Shown here: positions 51,203 to 59,720 of the stretch, piece after piece
Numbering within the stretch: position 1 is the first letter of the stretch
Layout of the letters: each line of letters starts with the position of its first letter
Origin: Pseudomonadota bacterium
GTDB taxonomy: Bacteria; Desulfobacterota; Desulfovibrionia; Desulfovibrionales; Desulfomicrobiaceae
Direction: 5' to 3'
DNA length: 64,000 bases
NCBI GenBank assembly: GCA_018902545.1
Contig: JAHIQM010000016.1
Location: 124,001 to 188,000, forward strand
Position numbers and translations under genes: made by a program
The notes under the pieces: generated by a model
What the model saw: the letters and a program-made list of their open reading frames with translations, nothing else
Database searches by the model: none
Told to the model about the DNA's origin: nothing

Positions 51203-52354
51203 ATGCGTCAACTTACACCCAATCATCTCGAAGAACTACTGACCACATCAACATTTCCGTGCATCTCCCTCTACCAGCCGACACACCGCCACTTCCCCGA
51301 CACCCAGCAGGACCCCATTCGCTTCCGCAATCTGCTGCGAGAAATGGAAGATTCGCTGCGACAAAAACTTTCGGCCGACGAGACCAAAAAACTCATGCAA
51401 CGGTTCAAGGAACTCTCCGACGACCGAAAATTCTGGAATCATCGCACCGACGCCCTGGCCATTCTCGCTTCGGCGGACATGTTCCATATTTTCGAGCTGC
51501 AGCGCCCCGTGCAGGAACTCCTCGTGGTCGCCGACAGCTTCCACATCAAGCCCTTGCTCCGTATCCTCCAATCGGCGGACCGCTACCAGATCCTGTGCCT
51601 GGACCGTCAGGAAATCGCCCTGTATGAAGGCAACCGCGACGCCATGGATCAGGTGCAGCTCGATAATGTGCCCGCAACCATCACCGAGGCCCTGGGGAAC
51701 GAACTGACCGAGCCGCATCAAACCGTGGCCTCGTACGGCTCCGGCGCGGGCAAGGGCGGCAAGGAGATGCGCCACGGCCACGGGGGCAAGAAAGACGAGC
51801 TCGACATCGACATAGAGCGCTTCTTCCGCGCCATCGACCGGGCCATCCTGGAGAACCACAGTCGCCCGTCTGGATTGCCGCTCATGCTCGCGGCCCTTCC
51901 GGAATATCACGCACACTTCCACAGAATCAGCCACAACCCGCAACTCCTGACCGCCGGCCTGGAAACAAACCCCTTTACCCTGAGTGCAGAGTCCTTGCGC
52001 GAACAGGCCTGGCAAAAAATGGAGCCAGTGTTCCTTGAGCGCCTGGCCGGGCTCATCGACGCGTTTCACACGGCCTGCTCCAACGGCCTGGGCTCCGACG
52101 ACCCGACGCAGGTTGCCGCAGCCGTCAGTGAAGGCCGAGTGCAGACCCTGCTTCTGGAAGCCGACCGTTCAATTCCGGGGCACTTCGATGCCGCAAGCGC
52201 TACACTGGAAACAGGGGCTCCGACGGAGGCTGAAACCGACGATATCCTCGATGACCTGGCCGAAGCGGTACTGCTTAAAAAAGGGGAAGTCGTCATCGTT
52301 CCCAAGGAACGCATGCCCACTGCCACCGGCCTGGCCGCGACCTACCGCTTCTGA
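51203..52354 (+). CDS. Bacterial archaeo-eukaryotic release-factor-like protein (baeRF3 family)
   Basis: A 383-residue cytoplasmic protein. The opening (FPCISLYQPTHRHFPDTQQD and PIRFRNLLREMEDSLRQ), HIKPLLRILQSADRYQIL in the middle and the His/Gly-rich loop GAGKGGKEMRHGHGGKKDE match the baeRF3 family, distant relatives of eRF1/aRF1. The second domain ends with KKGEVVIVPKERMP. These proteins are predicted, without direct proof, to act on stalled or hibernating ribosomes. It has a TAAGGAG ribosome site and its own terminator and lies between the two lactate-oxidation loci. Confidence 0.75.
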   Translation: MRQLTPNHLEELLTTSTFPCISLYQPTHRHFPDTQQDPIRFRNLLREMEDSLRQKLSADETKKLMQRFKELSDDRKFWNHRTDALAILASADMFHIFELQRPVQELLVVADSFHIKPLLRILQSADRYQILCLDRQEIALYEGNRDAMDQVQLDNVPATITEALGNELTEPHQTVASYGSGAGKGGKEMRHGHGGKKDELDIDIERFFRAIDRAILENHSRPSGLPLMLAALPEYHAHFHRISHNPQLLTAGLETNPFTLSAESLREQAWQKMEPVFLERLAGLIDAFHTACSNGLGSDDPTQVAAAVSEGRVQTLLLEADRSIPGHFDAASATLETGAPTEAETDDILDDLAEAVLLKKGEVVIVPKERMPTATGLAATYRF

Positions 52355-52364
52355 CCCGCAGTCT

Positions 52365-52406
52365 GCAAGAGAGTGGACGCTTAAGGTGCCCACTCTCTTG
52401 CCTTTT
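52365..52406 (+). terminator. Rho-independent terminator of the baeRF3-like gene
   Basis: GCAAGAGAGTGG and CCACTCTCTTGC form a perfect 12-bp stem with a 13-nt loop, followed by CTTTTC, starting 11 nt after the stop codon. Confidence 0.85.
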
Positions 52407-52568
52407 CGACGCTGCGTGCACTCGAATTTTCTGCGGGACTTTTTCTCGGATCGTGCTTAACAAAAGAAATTGATCTCCCCAAGAGGCTGCAAGCGGAGCC
52501 GATTGGGTCAATCCCCCCAACGTTGTTGGGTGAAATCACGCAATCAGAGCGCGCCCCCCTTCACCGAG

Positions 52569-52593
52569 AGCGTGTCGATTATTCCAACACGCT
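52569..52593 (+). promoter_or_regulatory. Inverted repeat, candidate activator site for the lactate operon
   Basis: AGCGTGT and ACACGCT, 11 nt apart, centred about 70 nt upstream of the predicted transcription start. A second dyad, CCCAAC-GTT-GTTGGG, lies at about 52515-52529. Both could bind a sigma-54 activator; the remaining 52407-52676 gap has no gene. Confidence 0.5.
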
Positions 52594-52625
52594 TAAATTG
52601 TTGAATGAAAATCCAAGGACGGCGG

Positions 52626-52640
52626 TGGCACGCATCCTGC
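52626..52640 (+). promoter_or_regulatory. Sigma-54 promoter of the lactate-utilization operon
   Basis: TGGCACG-CATC-CTGC. The -24 box is a perfect consensus; the -12 box has C for the first T; GG and GC are 12 nt apart. It lies about 35 nt before the lutC start codon. In Desulfovibrio vulgaris the lactate operon is known to be under a sigma-54 activator. Confidence 0.7.
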
Positions 52641-52676
52641 CTACGTAACGCCAAATGAATTCACCCAGGAGGACGT

Positions 52677-53309
52677 ATGGGAGCAACCCCAGAAGTTTTG
52701 GAAAAATTCCGGAAGAAAGCGGAAATAGTTTCGGCCATTGTCTCGGAAGTGGACTCCATGTCCCAGGCCATCGCCTACACGGTTGACCTTTGCGCCCAGA
52801 AAGAGGCCTGTCAGCTACTCATGAGCGGCTGCGAGGAATCCCTGTCTGAAAAAGGCAAAGACCTGTGCGAACTTAAAGAGTGGGGCAAGATCATCGCCGC
52901 ACCGGCCTTAAACGACACAGACATGGCCGAACTGGTCAAGGAGGCGGGGAGCCGCCAGATCTCCGTCATCAAGGACGGAATGCGCGGCCACCTGGCCGGC
53001 ATCGATATCGGCTTCACCGTGGCGGACTACGGCATCGGCGAGACCGGCACCCTGGTCGTGAACTCGTCCAGCGAGGAACTGCGTCTGGCGACCATGGTCA
53101 GCGAGATCCACGTCGCGGTCATCCCCAAGTCACGCATCCGGGCCACGGCCGAGGACATGTACGCCGAACTCAAGGGTTTCATGAGCCAGAAGCCTAATTA
53201 TTTGGCCTTTATCACCGGCGCCAGCCGCACTGCTGACATCGAACGCGTTCTGGCCCTGGGCGTGCACGGCCCGCTGGAACTGCACATCCTGATTCTGGAG
53301 GACAAATAA
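52677..53309 (+). CDS. lutC: LUD-domain lactate utilization protein (LutC-like)
   Basis: A 210-residue soluble protein of the LUD (LutC/LldG) domain, a subunit of the flavin-independent L-lactate dehydrogenase complex. Typical segments are FTVADYGIGETGTLVVNSSSEE and VISEIHVAVIPKSRI-like MVSEIHVAVIPKSRI, with ITGASRTADIERVLALGVHGP at the end, a clear LUD signature. The start follows CAGGAGGACGT. It overlaps the next gene by 1 nt (TAATG). Confidence 0.92.
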   Translation: MGATPEVLEKFRKKAEIVSAIVSEVDSMSQAIAYTVDLCAQKEACQLLMSGCEESLSEKGKDLCELKEWGKIIAAPALNDTDMAELVKEAGSRQISVIKDGMRGHLAGIDIGFTVADYGIGETGTLVVNSSSEELRLATMVSEIHVAVIPKSRIRATAEDMYAELKGFMSQKPNYLAFITGASRTADIERVLALGVHGPLELHILILEDK

Positions 53310-55447
53310 TGCAGAAGGCCAAAAATCTTTCCGAATACAACGACGAACTGCGCGAAGCTCTGGACAACACCTTCCTGCGCGGAGCCATGGAAAAATTCGC
53401 CACGGCCTACCCTGTGGGACGCGCCAACGCTTTCCGCGACTATGACGTGGCCGAACTGATCGAGGCCGTGGTCAAGGCCAAGGACGCAGGCATCTTTAGG
53501 ATGGATGAACTTTTCGCCGAATTCAAGGCCAAGGCCGAGGCAAACGGCGTGAAGGTCCACCTGGCCAAAGACGGCGACGAGGCCAATGAGATCATCGCCC
53601 GCATCGCCCGCGAAACCGGCTGTCAGAAGATCGTCAAGTCCAAGTCCATGACCGCCGAGGAAACCCTGTTGAACCACCGGCTGGAAAAGGACGGTCTGGA
53701 GGTCACCGAAACCGATCTCGGCGAGTGGATCATCCAGCTGCGCAAGGAAGGCCCGAGCCACATGGTCATGCCGGCCATCCACCTGTCCCGCTACCAGGTC
53801 GCGGAACTCTTTACCGAGGTCACCAAGCAGGACCAGTCCTCCGACATCCAGCGTCTGGTCAAGGTTGCCCGCCGGGAGCTGCGCCAGAAGTACGCCGAGG
53901 CCGACATGGGCATCAGCGGCGCCAACTTCGCCATCGCCGAGACCGGTACCATCGGCATGGTCACCAACGAGGGCAACGGCCGCCTGGTGACCACCCTGCC
54001 CCGCGTCCATGTCGCCCTGGCCGGCCTCGAAAAGCTCTGCGGAACGCTGGACGACGCCTTAAAGACCCTGCGCGTGCTGACCAAGAACGCCACGGGCCAG
54101 GCCATCACTTCCTACGTGACCTGGATCAGCGGAGCCAACGAGTGTCAGTCCGCCCCCGGGGGCAAAAAAGAGATGCACATCGTCTTTCTGGACAACGGCC
54201 GCAGCGAGATGGCCAAGGATCCGCTCTTCTCCCAGGTGCTTCGCTGCGTGCGCTGCGGTGCCTGCGCCAACGTCTGTCCGGTCTACCGCATGGTCGGCGG
54301 CCACCAGATGGGGCACATCTACATCGGCGCCATCGGCCTCATCCTGACCTACTTCTTCCACGGCAAGGACAAGGCCAAGAATCTGGTGCAGAACTGCATC
54401 AATTGCCAGGCATGCAAGCACATCTGCGCGGCGGGCATCGACCTGCCCTTGCTGATCAAGGAAATCCACGCGCGCATCCTGGACGAAGACGGCCATCCGT
54501 TGCCCTCGATGCTGCTGGGCAAGCTGCTCAAAAATCGCAAGCTCTTCCACGCCTTCCTGCGCACAGCCAAGATGGCCCAGCGTCCGTTGACCGGAGGCAC
54601 GCAGTACATCCGCCATTTGCCCCATATCTTCTCCAAGGATCACGGGTTCAAGGCGCTGCCGGCCATTGCCGCCAAGCCCTTCCGGGACCGTTTCGCGGCG
54701 CTGAAGCCAACGGTTTCCGAGCCCAAGTACCGCGTCGCCCTGTTCTCGGGTTGCGTGCAGGACTTCGTCTACCCTGAGCAGATGGAAGCCGCAGTCAAGG
54801 TCCTGGCCGCGCACAACGTGGCCGTCGAGTTCCCCATGGAGCAGTCCTGCTGCGGTCTGCCGCTGCAGATGATGGGCGAGAAGAAGGCGGGCATCGACGT
54901 GGCGCGGCAAAACATCGCGGCCATGAGCGGCGACTACGATTACGTCATTACCCTGTGCGCCTCCTGCGCCTCGCATCTCAAGCACAACTATCCGTTCCTG
55001 CTCGGCGAGAACGATGCCGATGCCAAGAAGTTTGCAGACAAGGTAATCCCTTTCTCAGCGTTCATGACCGACGTGCTCGGCGCGACCGAGGACAAGTTCA
55101 AGCAGACCCACGAACGCGCCACCCTGCATGCCCCCTGCCATCTCTGCCGGGGTTTGGGCGTAGTCGAACAGCCCAGACAGCTTCTGGCCCTGGGCGGCTA
55201 TGAATATGCCCAGGCGGAGCAGGAGCAGGTCTGCTGCGGATTCGGCGGCACCTACTCGGCCAAGTTCCCCGGGATTTCCGAACAGATCCTCAAGAACAAG
55301 CTGACCGACGCTGGCCGCACCGGAGCGGAAGTGCTGGTCACCGAATGCCCGGGCTGCATCATGCAGCTGCGCGGCGGTGCGGAAACGAACAAATGCGGCT
55401 TCGCCGTGCGGCATATCGCCGAAGTGCTGGCCGACCACCTCAAATAG
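53309..55447 (+). CDS. Fused LutB-LutA lactate dehydrogenase subunit (LUD + 2x4Fe-4S + CCG domains)
   Basis: A 712-residue protein. Residues 1-300 are a LutB-type LUD domain (GANFAIAETGTIGMVTNEGN at 204-223, SGANECQSAPGG). Ferredoxin motifs with ligands Cys313/316/319/323 and Cys363/366/369/373 follow. The C-terminal ~240 residues are a LutA-like pair of CCG domains: SGCVQDFVYP, SCCGLPLQMMG, APCHLCRGLG, VCCGFGGTYSAKFPG and CPGCIMQL. LutA, normally separate in Bacillus, is thus fused to LutB. With LutC it oxidises L-lactate to pyruvate and sends electrons to the membrane quinone pool. Confidence 0.92.
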   Translation: MQKAKNLSEYNDELREALDNTFLRGAMEKFATAYPVGRANAFRDYDVAELIEAVVKAKDAGIFRMDELFAEFKAKAEANGVKVHLAKDGDEANEIIARIARETGCQKIVKSKSMTAEETLLNHRLEKDGLEVTETDLGEWIIQLRKEGPSHMVMPAIHLSRYQVAELFTEVTKQDQSSDIQRLVKVARRELRQKYAEADMGISGANFAIAETGTIGMVTNEGNGRLVTTLPRVHVALAGLEKLCGTLDDALKTLRVLTKNATGQAITSYVTWISGANECQSAPGGKKEMHIVFLDNGRSEMAKDPLFSQVLRCVRCGACANVCPVYRMVGGHQMGHIYIGAIGLILTYFFHGKDKAKNLVQNCINCQACKHICAAGIDLPLLIKEIHARILDEDGHPLPSMLLGKLLKNRKLFHAFLRTAKMAQRPLTGGTQYIRHLPHIFSKDHGFKALPAIAAKPFRDRFAALKPTVSEPKYRVALFSGCVQDFVYPEQMEAAVKVLAAHNVAVEFPMEQSCCGLPLQMMGEKKAGIDVARQNIAAMSGDYDYVITLCASCASHLKHNYPFLLGENDADAKKFADKVIPFSAFMTDVLGATEDKFKQTHERATLHAPCHLCRGLGVVEQPRQLLALGGYEYAQAEQEQVCCGFGGTYSAKFPGISEQILKNKLTDAGRTGAEVLVTECPGCIMQLRGGAETNKCGFAVRHIAEVLADHLK

Positions 55448-55451
55448 CAAA

Positions 55452-55481
55452 CGGGCCGGGAGATTCCGGCCCGGATCTTTC
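55452..55481 (+). terminator. First terminator after the lactate operon
   Basis: CGGGCCGG and CCGGCCCG pair around GAGATT, followed by GATCTTTCTCT, a T-rich but interrupted tract, just after the stop codon. Confidence 0.6.
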
Positions 55482-55494
55482 TCTCCTTGCGCGC

Positions 55495-55532
55495 GCCGGG
55501 GACATTTCACCTGAAATGTCCCCGGCTTTTTT
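55495..55532 (+). terminator. Second, strong terminator after the lactate operon
   Basis: GCCGGGGACATTTCA and TGAAATGTCCCCGGC form a perfect 15-bp stem with a 2-nt centre, followed by TTTTTT. Confidence 0.9.
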
Positions 55533-55821
55533 ACATGCGCAGTTTGACCGTGTCGGAACGGCCACCATTCGTCCGGCATCCTTCTTCCGACGCTTCGCCC
55601 ATCGCGGCCACATCCGTAGGGAAAATTGCTCCTTGCATACAGCTTCTGCGGATTGCGAAACACCCGGCTCTGCGCTACGGGAACTCGGAATTTGCATATG
55701 CCGGTGCGGGGAGTATCCAGAGAATCCGCGCCGCACCGGAAACGTTTCGCACGTCCGTGCCGGAACACAGTCCGGACTACTTCTCCGTGCATCAGTTTAG
55801 CGTCCAGGAACGCCAAGAAAC
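55533..55821. other. Non-coding stretch upstream of the KilA-N gene
   Basis: No gene of supportable quality; short overlapping ORFs here look like chance open frames. There is no clear promoter, inverted repeat or attachment site. Confidence 0.5.
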
Positions 55822-56639
55822 ATGAAGAAAACAAGCATGATTGACGTCAAGGGTACCGCCATAACGGTCCTCTCCGACCGTGAAGGGGAATTCCTCTCGC
55901 TGACCGACATGTTAAAGGCCAAGGACGGGGATTTCTTCATCTCCGACTGGCTGCGCAACCGCAACACAGTTGAATTCCTCGGCATCTGGGAGCGGGTGCA
56001 CAACCCCGATTTTAATTATGGCGGATTCGCCGCAATTAGAAGCCAGGCAGGCCTGAACAGCTACAAGCTCAGCGTCAAGGAATGTGGCTGGCCCAGACCA
56101 ATGCCATCGGGCTACGGGCCACAGCAGGCCGATATGGAGGGACTTACGCGCACAGGGATATCGCTTTCGAGTTCGGAATGTGGATCAGCCCGGAATTCAA
56201 AATCTACCTTATCAAAGAATTTCAGCGACTCAAGGATGCCGAAAATGACCGCTTGCGGCTGGAGTGGAATCTCCAGCGCACACTCGCCAAAATTAACTAC
56301 CGCATCCACACCGACGCCATTAAAGAAACACTGCTTCCGGCTGCGGTTACCCGGCCACAAGCCGCAGCTGTTTATGCCAACGAGGCAGACCTGCTCAATG
56401 TCGCGTTGTTCGGCAAGACTGCCAAGGAATGGCGCGAGGCCAACCCCGATGCCGAGGGCAATATCCGTGACCATGCCACCATTGAACAACTCGTAGTCCT
56501 GAGCAACATGGAGAGTCTTAACGCGGTTCTGGTGCGGCAGGCGCTGCCGCAGGCCGAACGCCTGCTCCGACTGAATCAGATCGCCATCTCGCAAATGCGC
56601 TCGCTGCTCGTCAGCAGCACCATGAAAAATCTCAAGTAA
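55822..56639 (+). pseudogene. KilA-N domain protein disrupted by a 2-bp frameshift
   Basis: Two overlapping frames encode one KilA-N-type protein. Frame 1 gives the N-terminus to about residue 87 (DFFISDWLRNRNTVEFLGIW, then SQAGLNSYKLSVKE). After 56082 the similarity continues in the next frame (WLAQTNAIGLRATAGRYGG, then FEFGMWISPEFKIYLIKEFQRL), to the stop codon at 56637-56639. The junction reads GAATGTGGCTGG, where GAATGGCTGG would restore the frame, so a TG duplication at 56083-56086 is the likely lesion. KilA-N proteins are phage-type DNA-binding or anti-repressor proteins. The C-terminal half has no further lesions, so the event is recent or a sequencing error. Confidence 0.8.
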
Positions 56640-56731
56640 TGCTCGACGACGACACTTTTGCAGCGGAGCTTAAAAGCGCGCCCGCCGATCTGTCACGGAT
56701 ACATGATTATGCCCACGATTCAGTACATGCA

Positions 56732-56765
56732 GGGAGTCTCCCTTTGGGATTCTCCCGGATTTTTT
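56732..56765 (+). terminator. Probable terminator after the KilA-N gene
   Basis: GGGAGTCTCCC and GGGATTCTCCC pair with two mismatches around a TTT loop, followed by GGATTTTTT. Confidence 0.55.
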
Positions 56766-56868
56766 ACGGGCAGGTCCGTGCTTGGGCCCAACCCGAACTT
56801 GCCTCGGGCCCATGAAGGCTCTAAGAGAATTCGTCATGTCGTCCCCCGCACCACAACCCCGAGAGACA

Positions 56869-58665
56869 ATGAAATTGCTGCCCCGCATTCTGCTGAATTT
56901 CTTCCTGCTCCTTTGCCTGGCCGCTCCGGTCCAGGCTGGTGAATCGTTCGAGCTCACGGTGCAGGCCTTCCGCACGGGCCAGCCTCATGCTCCGGTCCTC
57001 GCAGTGCTGACCCTGACCCCCGGACCCGGGTGGTATGCCTACGGCAATGTGCAGGGACCGTCGGGATTTCCCACCGTGATCACGGCGACAAGCAACGGCA
57101 ACATCGTGTCGCCGCTCTATCCGCCTCCCATTCCGGGGCAGGACCCTCTCGACCCGAGCCTGACCGTGGACCTCTACGACGGCCCGACGCCTTTTTTCAT
57201 TCCCCTTGGGAACGAGCCATCTACGGTCATCGCCGGAATCAAGGCCCTGCTGTGCTCGTCGACCACCTGCCTGCCCATCAAGGAGCAGCTCGAACTCGCC
57301 ATCGCTGATGCCGGTGCATTGCCCCTGGCCGAGGACCAGCCCTGGTGGCCGCGCTTCCTGCTGGCCACCCCGGGCGTGGGCGAAGACCTTGCCCCCGAAC
57401 CGATGAACACCAACGACGCGGTGGAAACGCCCGCCTTCGGGACCTTCGCGCCGCGCTATTTCGCGCCCGGCCTTGAGGTCCAGACCCTGTCGAAAGCCGC
57501 CGCCCTGGCCTTTCTGGCCGGGCTGATCCTCAATTTCATGCCCTGTGTGCTGCCCGTCATCACCCTCAAGCTGCGCTCTTTCATCCCTGCGGTGGACAGC
57601 GTGCCGCAAAGCCAGCGCCGGGCCTTCCGTTCCCACAACCTGTTTTTTGCGCTGGGCATGATGGTTTATTTTCTGATCCTGGCCGGAATCATCGCCACCA
57701 CCGGCATGGCCTGGGGGCAGATTTTCCAGGAACCGGCCGCCATCATCACCCTGACGGCCATTGTCTTTGCCCTGTCCTTAAGCCTCTTCGGAGTCTACGA
57801 CCTCCCGCTCATCGACCTCAAGGGCAAGATCAAGGGCAAAACCCACCACCCGCGCCTGGAATCCTTTACCACCGGGGTCCTGGCCACCATCCTGGCCACC
57901 CCGTGCAGTGGCCCCTTTCTGGGCGGAGTACTGGCCTGGGCCCTGATTCAGCCGCCGGACATCATCGCGCTGGTCTTGAGCTGCATTGGCCTTGGCATGG
58001 CATCCCCCTATCTGGCCATGTCCATTTTCCCCGGCCTGTATCGCTTTCTGCCCAAGCCTGGAGCCTGGACCATGCACCTGGAGCGCATTCTCGGCTTTCT
58101 CCTGGCCGCGACCTGCGTGTATCTCTTTGGATTGCTCCCGACCTCGGAATACCTGAGCGTGCTCATCCTGCTCTGGGTCATCGCCCTGGCAGCCTGGATC
58201 TGGGGAAAATGGACAGCCCTCAACCAGACCAGAATACGCAGATGGTCGCTACGGACCATTGCGGTGGGCATGATCGTTTTGGCCGCCGCGTTTCTCTTCC
58301 GCCCCGCGGAACACCCGGATCCGTGGCAGAACTTCGAAATGCAGCAATTCGAGGCCCTCTACGGCCAGGAAAACCTGATCCTCGACTTCACGGCGGACTG
58401 GTGCCCCAACTGCAAATTCCTGGAAAAAACCGTGCTGACGCCGGAAAAAAGCGCCAAGTTCGCCAAAGAGCATAACGCCGTACTTATGCGCGTAGACCTG
58501 ACCCGCCATGACCCGGAACTCATGGCCCTGCTTGAAAGCCTTGGCTCAAAATCCATCCCCATCCTGGCCATCTTCCCCAAAGACAACCCCGGCAGCCCGC
58601 TCGTGCTCCGGGACATGTTCACCAGCGGCCAGCTCAAAAATGCCCTGAACCAGGAATTGCCCTGA
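56869..58665 (+). CDS. dsbD: Thiol:disulfide interchange protein DsbD
   Basis: A 598-residue membrane protein that carries reducing power from cytoplasmic thioredoxin to the periplasm. After a signal peptide (about 1-22, APVQA) comes an N-terminal alpha domain with Cys129 and Cys134 (CSSTTC). The membrane part has the paired Cys225 (NFMPCVLP) and Cys345 (ATPCSGPF). A C-terminal thioredoxin domain has Cys512 and Cys515 (ADWCPNCKF). All six redox cysteines are present. The ATG at 56869 places the signal peptide correctly; in-frame starts to 56782 would hide it. It is monocistronic. Confidence 0.93.
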   Translation: MKLLPRILLNFFLLLCLAAPVQAGESFELTVQAFRTGQPHAPVLAVLTLTPGPGWYAYGNVQGPSGFPTVITATSNGNIVSPLYPPPIPGQDPLDPSLTVDLYDGPTPFFIPLGNEPSTVIAGIKALLCSSTTCLPIKEQLELAIADAGALPLAEDQPWWPRFLLATPGVGEDLAPEPMNTNDAVETPAFGTFAPRYFAPGLEVQTLSKAAALAFLAGLILNFMPCVLPVITLKLRSFIPAVDSVPQSQRRAFRSHNLFFALGMMVYFLILAGIIATTGMAWGQIFQEPAAIITLTAIVFALSLSLFGVYDLPLIDLKGKIKGKTHHPRLESFTTGVLATILATPCSGPFLGGVLAWALIQPPDIIALVLSCIGLGMASPYLAMSIFPGLYRFLPKPGAWTMHLERILGFLLAATCVYLFGLLPTSEYLSVLILLWVIALAAWIWGKWTALNQTRIRRWSLRTIAVGMIVLAAAFLFRPAEHPDPWQNFEMQQFEALYGQENLILDFTADWCPNCKFLEKTVLTPEKSAKFAKEHNAVLMRVDLTRHDPELMALLESLGSKSIPILAIFPKDNPGSPLVLRDMFTSGQLKNALNQELP

Positions 58666-58672
58666 ACGCGAC

Positions 58673-58700
58673 AAAGGCGCGGGAACATTCCCGCGCCTTT
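58673..58700. terminator. Bidirectional terminator after dsbD
   Basis: AAAGGCGCGGGAA-CA-TTCCCGCGCCTTT, a perfect 13-bp stem between dsbD and the convergent GIY-YIG gene. A/T tracts are only three bases long. Confidence 0.7.
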
Positions 58701-58761
58701 GCTCACAATCTCCACTCCCCAATCAGCCCCGCATCCAGATACGCACCCCCGAGGAATTTCC

Positions 58762-59037
58762 TCACTTGGGACCAGGCCAGGGTATCCGACCAGTGATCAG
58801 CTCTTCCTTGCGGCTTTTATGCCGGGCTTTGAACCATCTTTCAGCCGACAGAGCGGCGGATTTTCCTCCCACGCGCACCGAAAAAGCCATACTCAGCGGG
58901 CCCCGGCCGCGCAGGTACTTGGCGGCCTTGGGCCCGCCCGAGGCGTGTTCGGCCAGACGGCGGGCCACGTCGGTGGTGATGCCGGTGTAGAGGCTCCCGT
59001 CGCCGCAGCGCAGCACGTACACGAACCAGTCGGACAC
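58762..59037 (-). CDS. GIY-YIG domain protein, UPF0213 type
   Basis: A 91-residue single-domain protein. The GIY-YIG strands are replaced by VYVLRCGDGSLYTGITTDVARRLAEH, where the second Tyr-x-Gly is YTGI; a C-terminal KEELI segment follows. Such small stand-alone members are assumed to be nucleases, but their role is unknown. It uses a GTG start 3 nt after the hemolysin-III gene, so the two are coupled. Confidence 0.88.
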   Translation of the reverse strand: MSDWFVYVLRCGDGSLYTGITTDVARRLAEHASGGPKAAKYLRGRGPLSMAFSVRVGGKSAALSAERWFKARHKSRKEELITGRIPWPGPK

Positions 59038-59040
59038 GTG

Positions 59041-59691
59041 CTAGGACGGGAGGGTGTGCAGCACGGAGAAGAAATGCATGGTGCTGCCCGTAATGACAAA
59101 AAGGTGCCAGATGGCGTGATTGTAGGGCAGACGATCCCAGACGTAGAAAATGACACCCAGGGTGTAGGCCAGACCGCCCAGGGCCAGAAAGAGCAGGCTC
59201 GCCCCGGACAGGGTCGCGTACATGTCACGCCCAATGAGCACGCACAGCCAGCCCATGCCAAGATAAATGGTCAGAGACAGGCGCTTGAAACGGTACACGA
59301 AGCAGCACTTGAGTACGACGCCGGCCACGGCCAGCAGCCAGACCACTCCGAACACGGTCCAACCCACGGTATCACGCAGGCTGACCAGCATGAAAGGCGT
59401 GTAGGTGCCGGCGATGAGCAGGAAAATGGCGCTGTGGTCCAGGGTTTTCAGAATGCGTTTGGCCCGTGGCAGGGGGATGGCATGATAAAGGGTGGACGAC
59501 ATATAAAGCAGAATGAGCGTTGCGCCGAAAATGGAAAAACTGACCACGTGCCAGGCGTCGCCATGGGACACGGCCTGGGCGATGAGCACCACCAGGGCGG
59601 CGATGGACATTCCTGCGGCAATGGCGTGGGTGATGCTGTTGGCGATCTCCTCGCCGAAGGAATACTCGGAATCGAGTTTGTTCGTATTCAT
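59041..59691 (-). CDS. Hemolysin III family (PAQR) membrane protein
   Basis: A 216-residue protein with seven membrane segments. PAQR landmarks are EEIANSITHAIAAG near the start, SSTLYHAI, LDHSAIFLLIAGTYTPF and the final IWHLFVITGSTMHFF, giving the conserved His/Asp metal site. Bacterial members are of uncertain function, despite the hemolysin name. Confidence 0.92.
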   Translation of the reverse strand: MNTNKLDSEYSFGEEIANSITHAIAAGMSIAALVVLIAQAVSHGDAWHVVSFSIFGATLILLYMSSTLYHAIPLPRAKRILKTLDHSAIFLLIAGTYTPFMLVSLRDTVGWTVFGVVWLLAVAGVVLKCCFVYRFKRLSLTIYLGMGWLCVLIGRDMYATLSGASLLFLALGGLAYTLGVIFYVWDRLPYNHAIWHLFVITGSTMHFFSVLHTLPS

Positions 59692-59720
59692 ATATTTACT
59701 CCATCCTTGGCCTTTGGCCT

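Noticed and set aside
55822-56639. KilA-N gene as evidence of a prophage
   Set aside because: No integrase, structural, lysis or replication gene and no attachment repeats nearby; a single gene does not support a prophage call.
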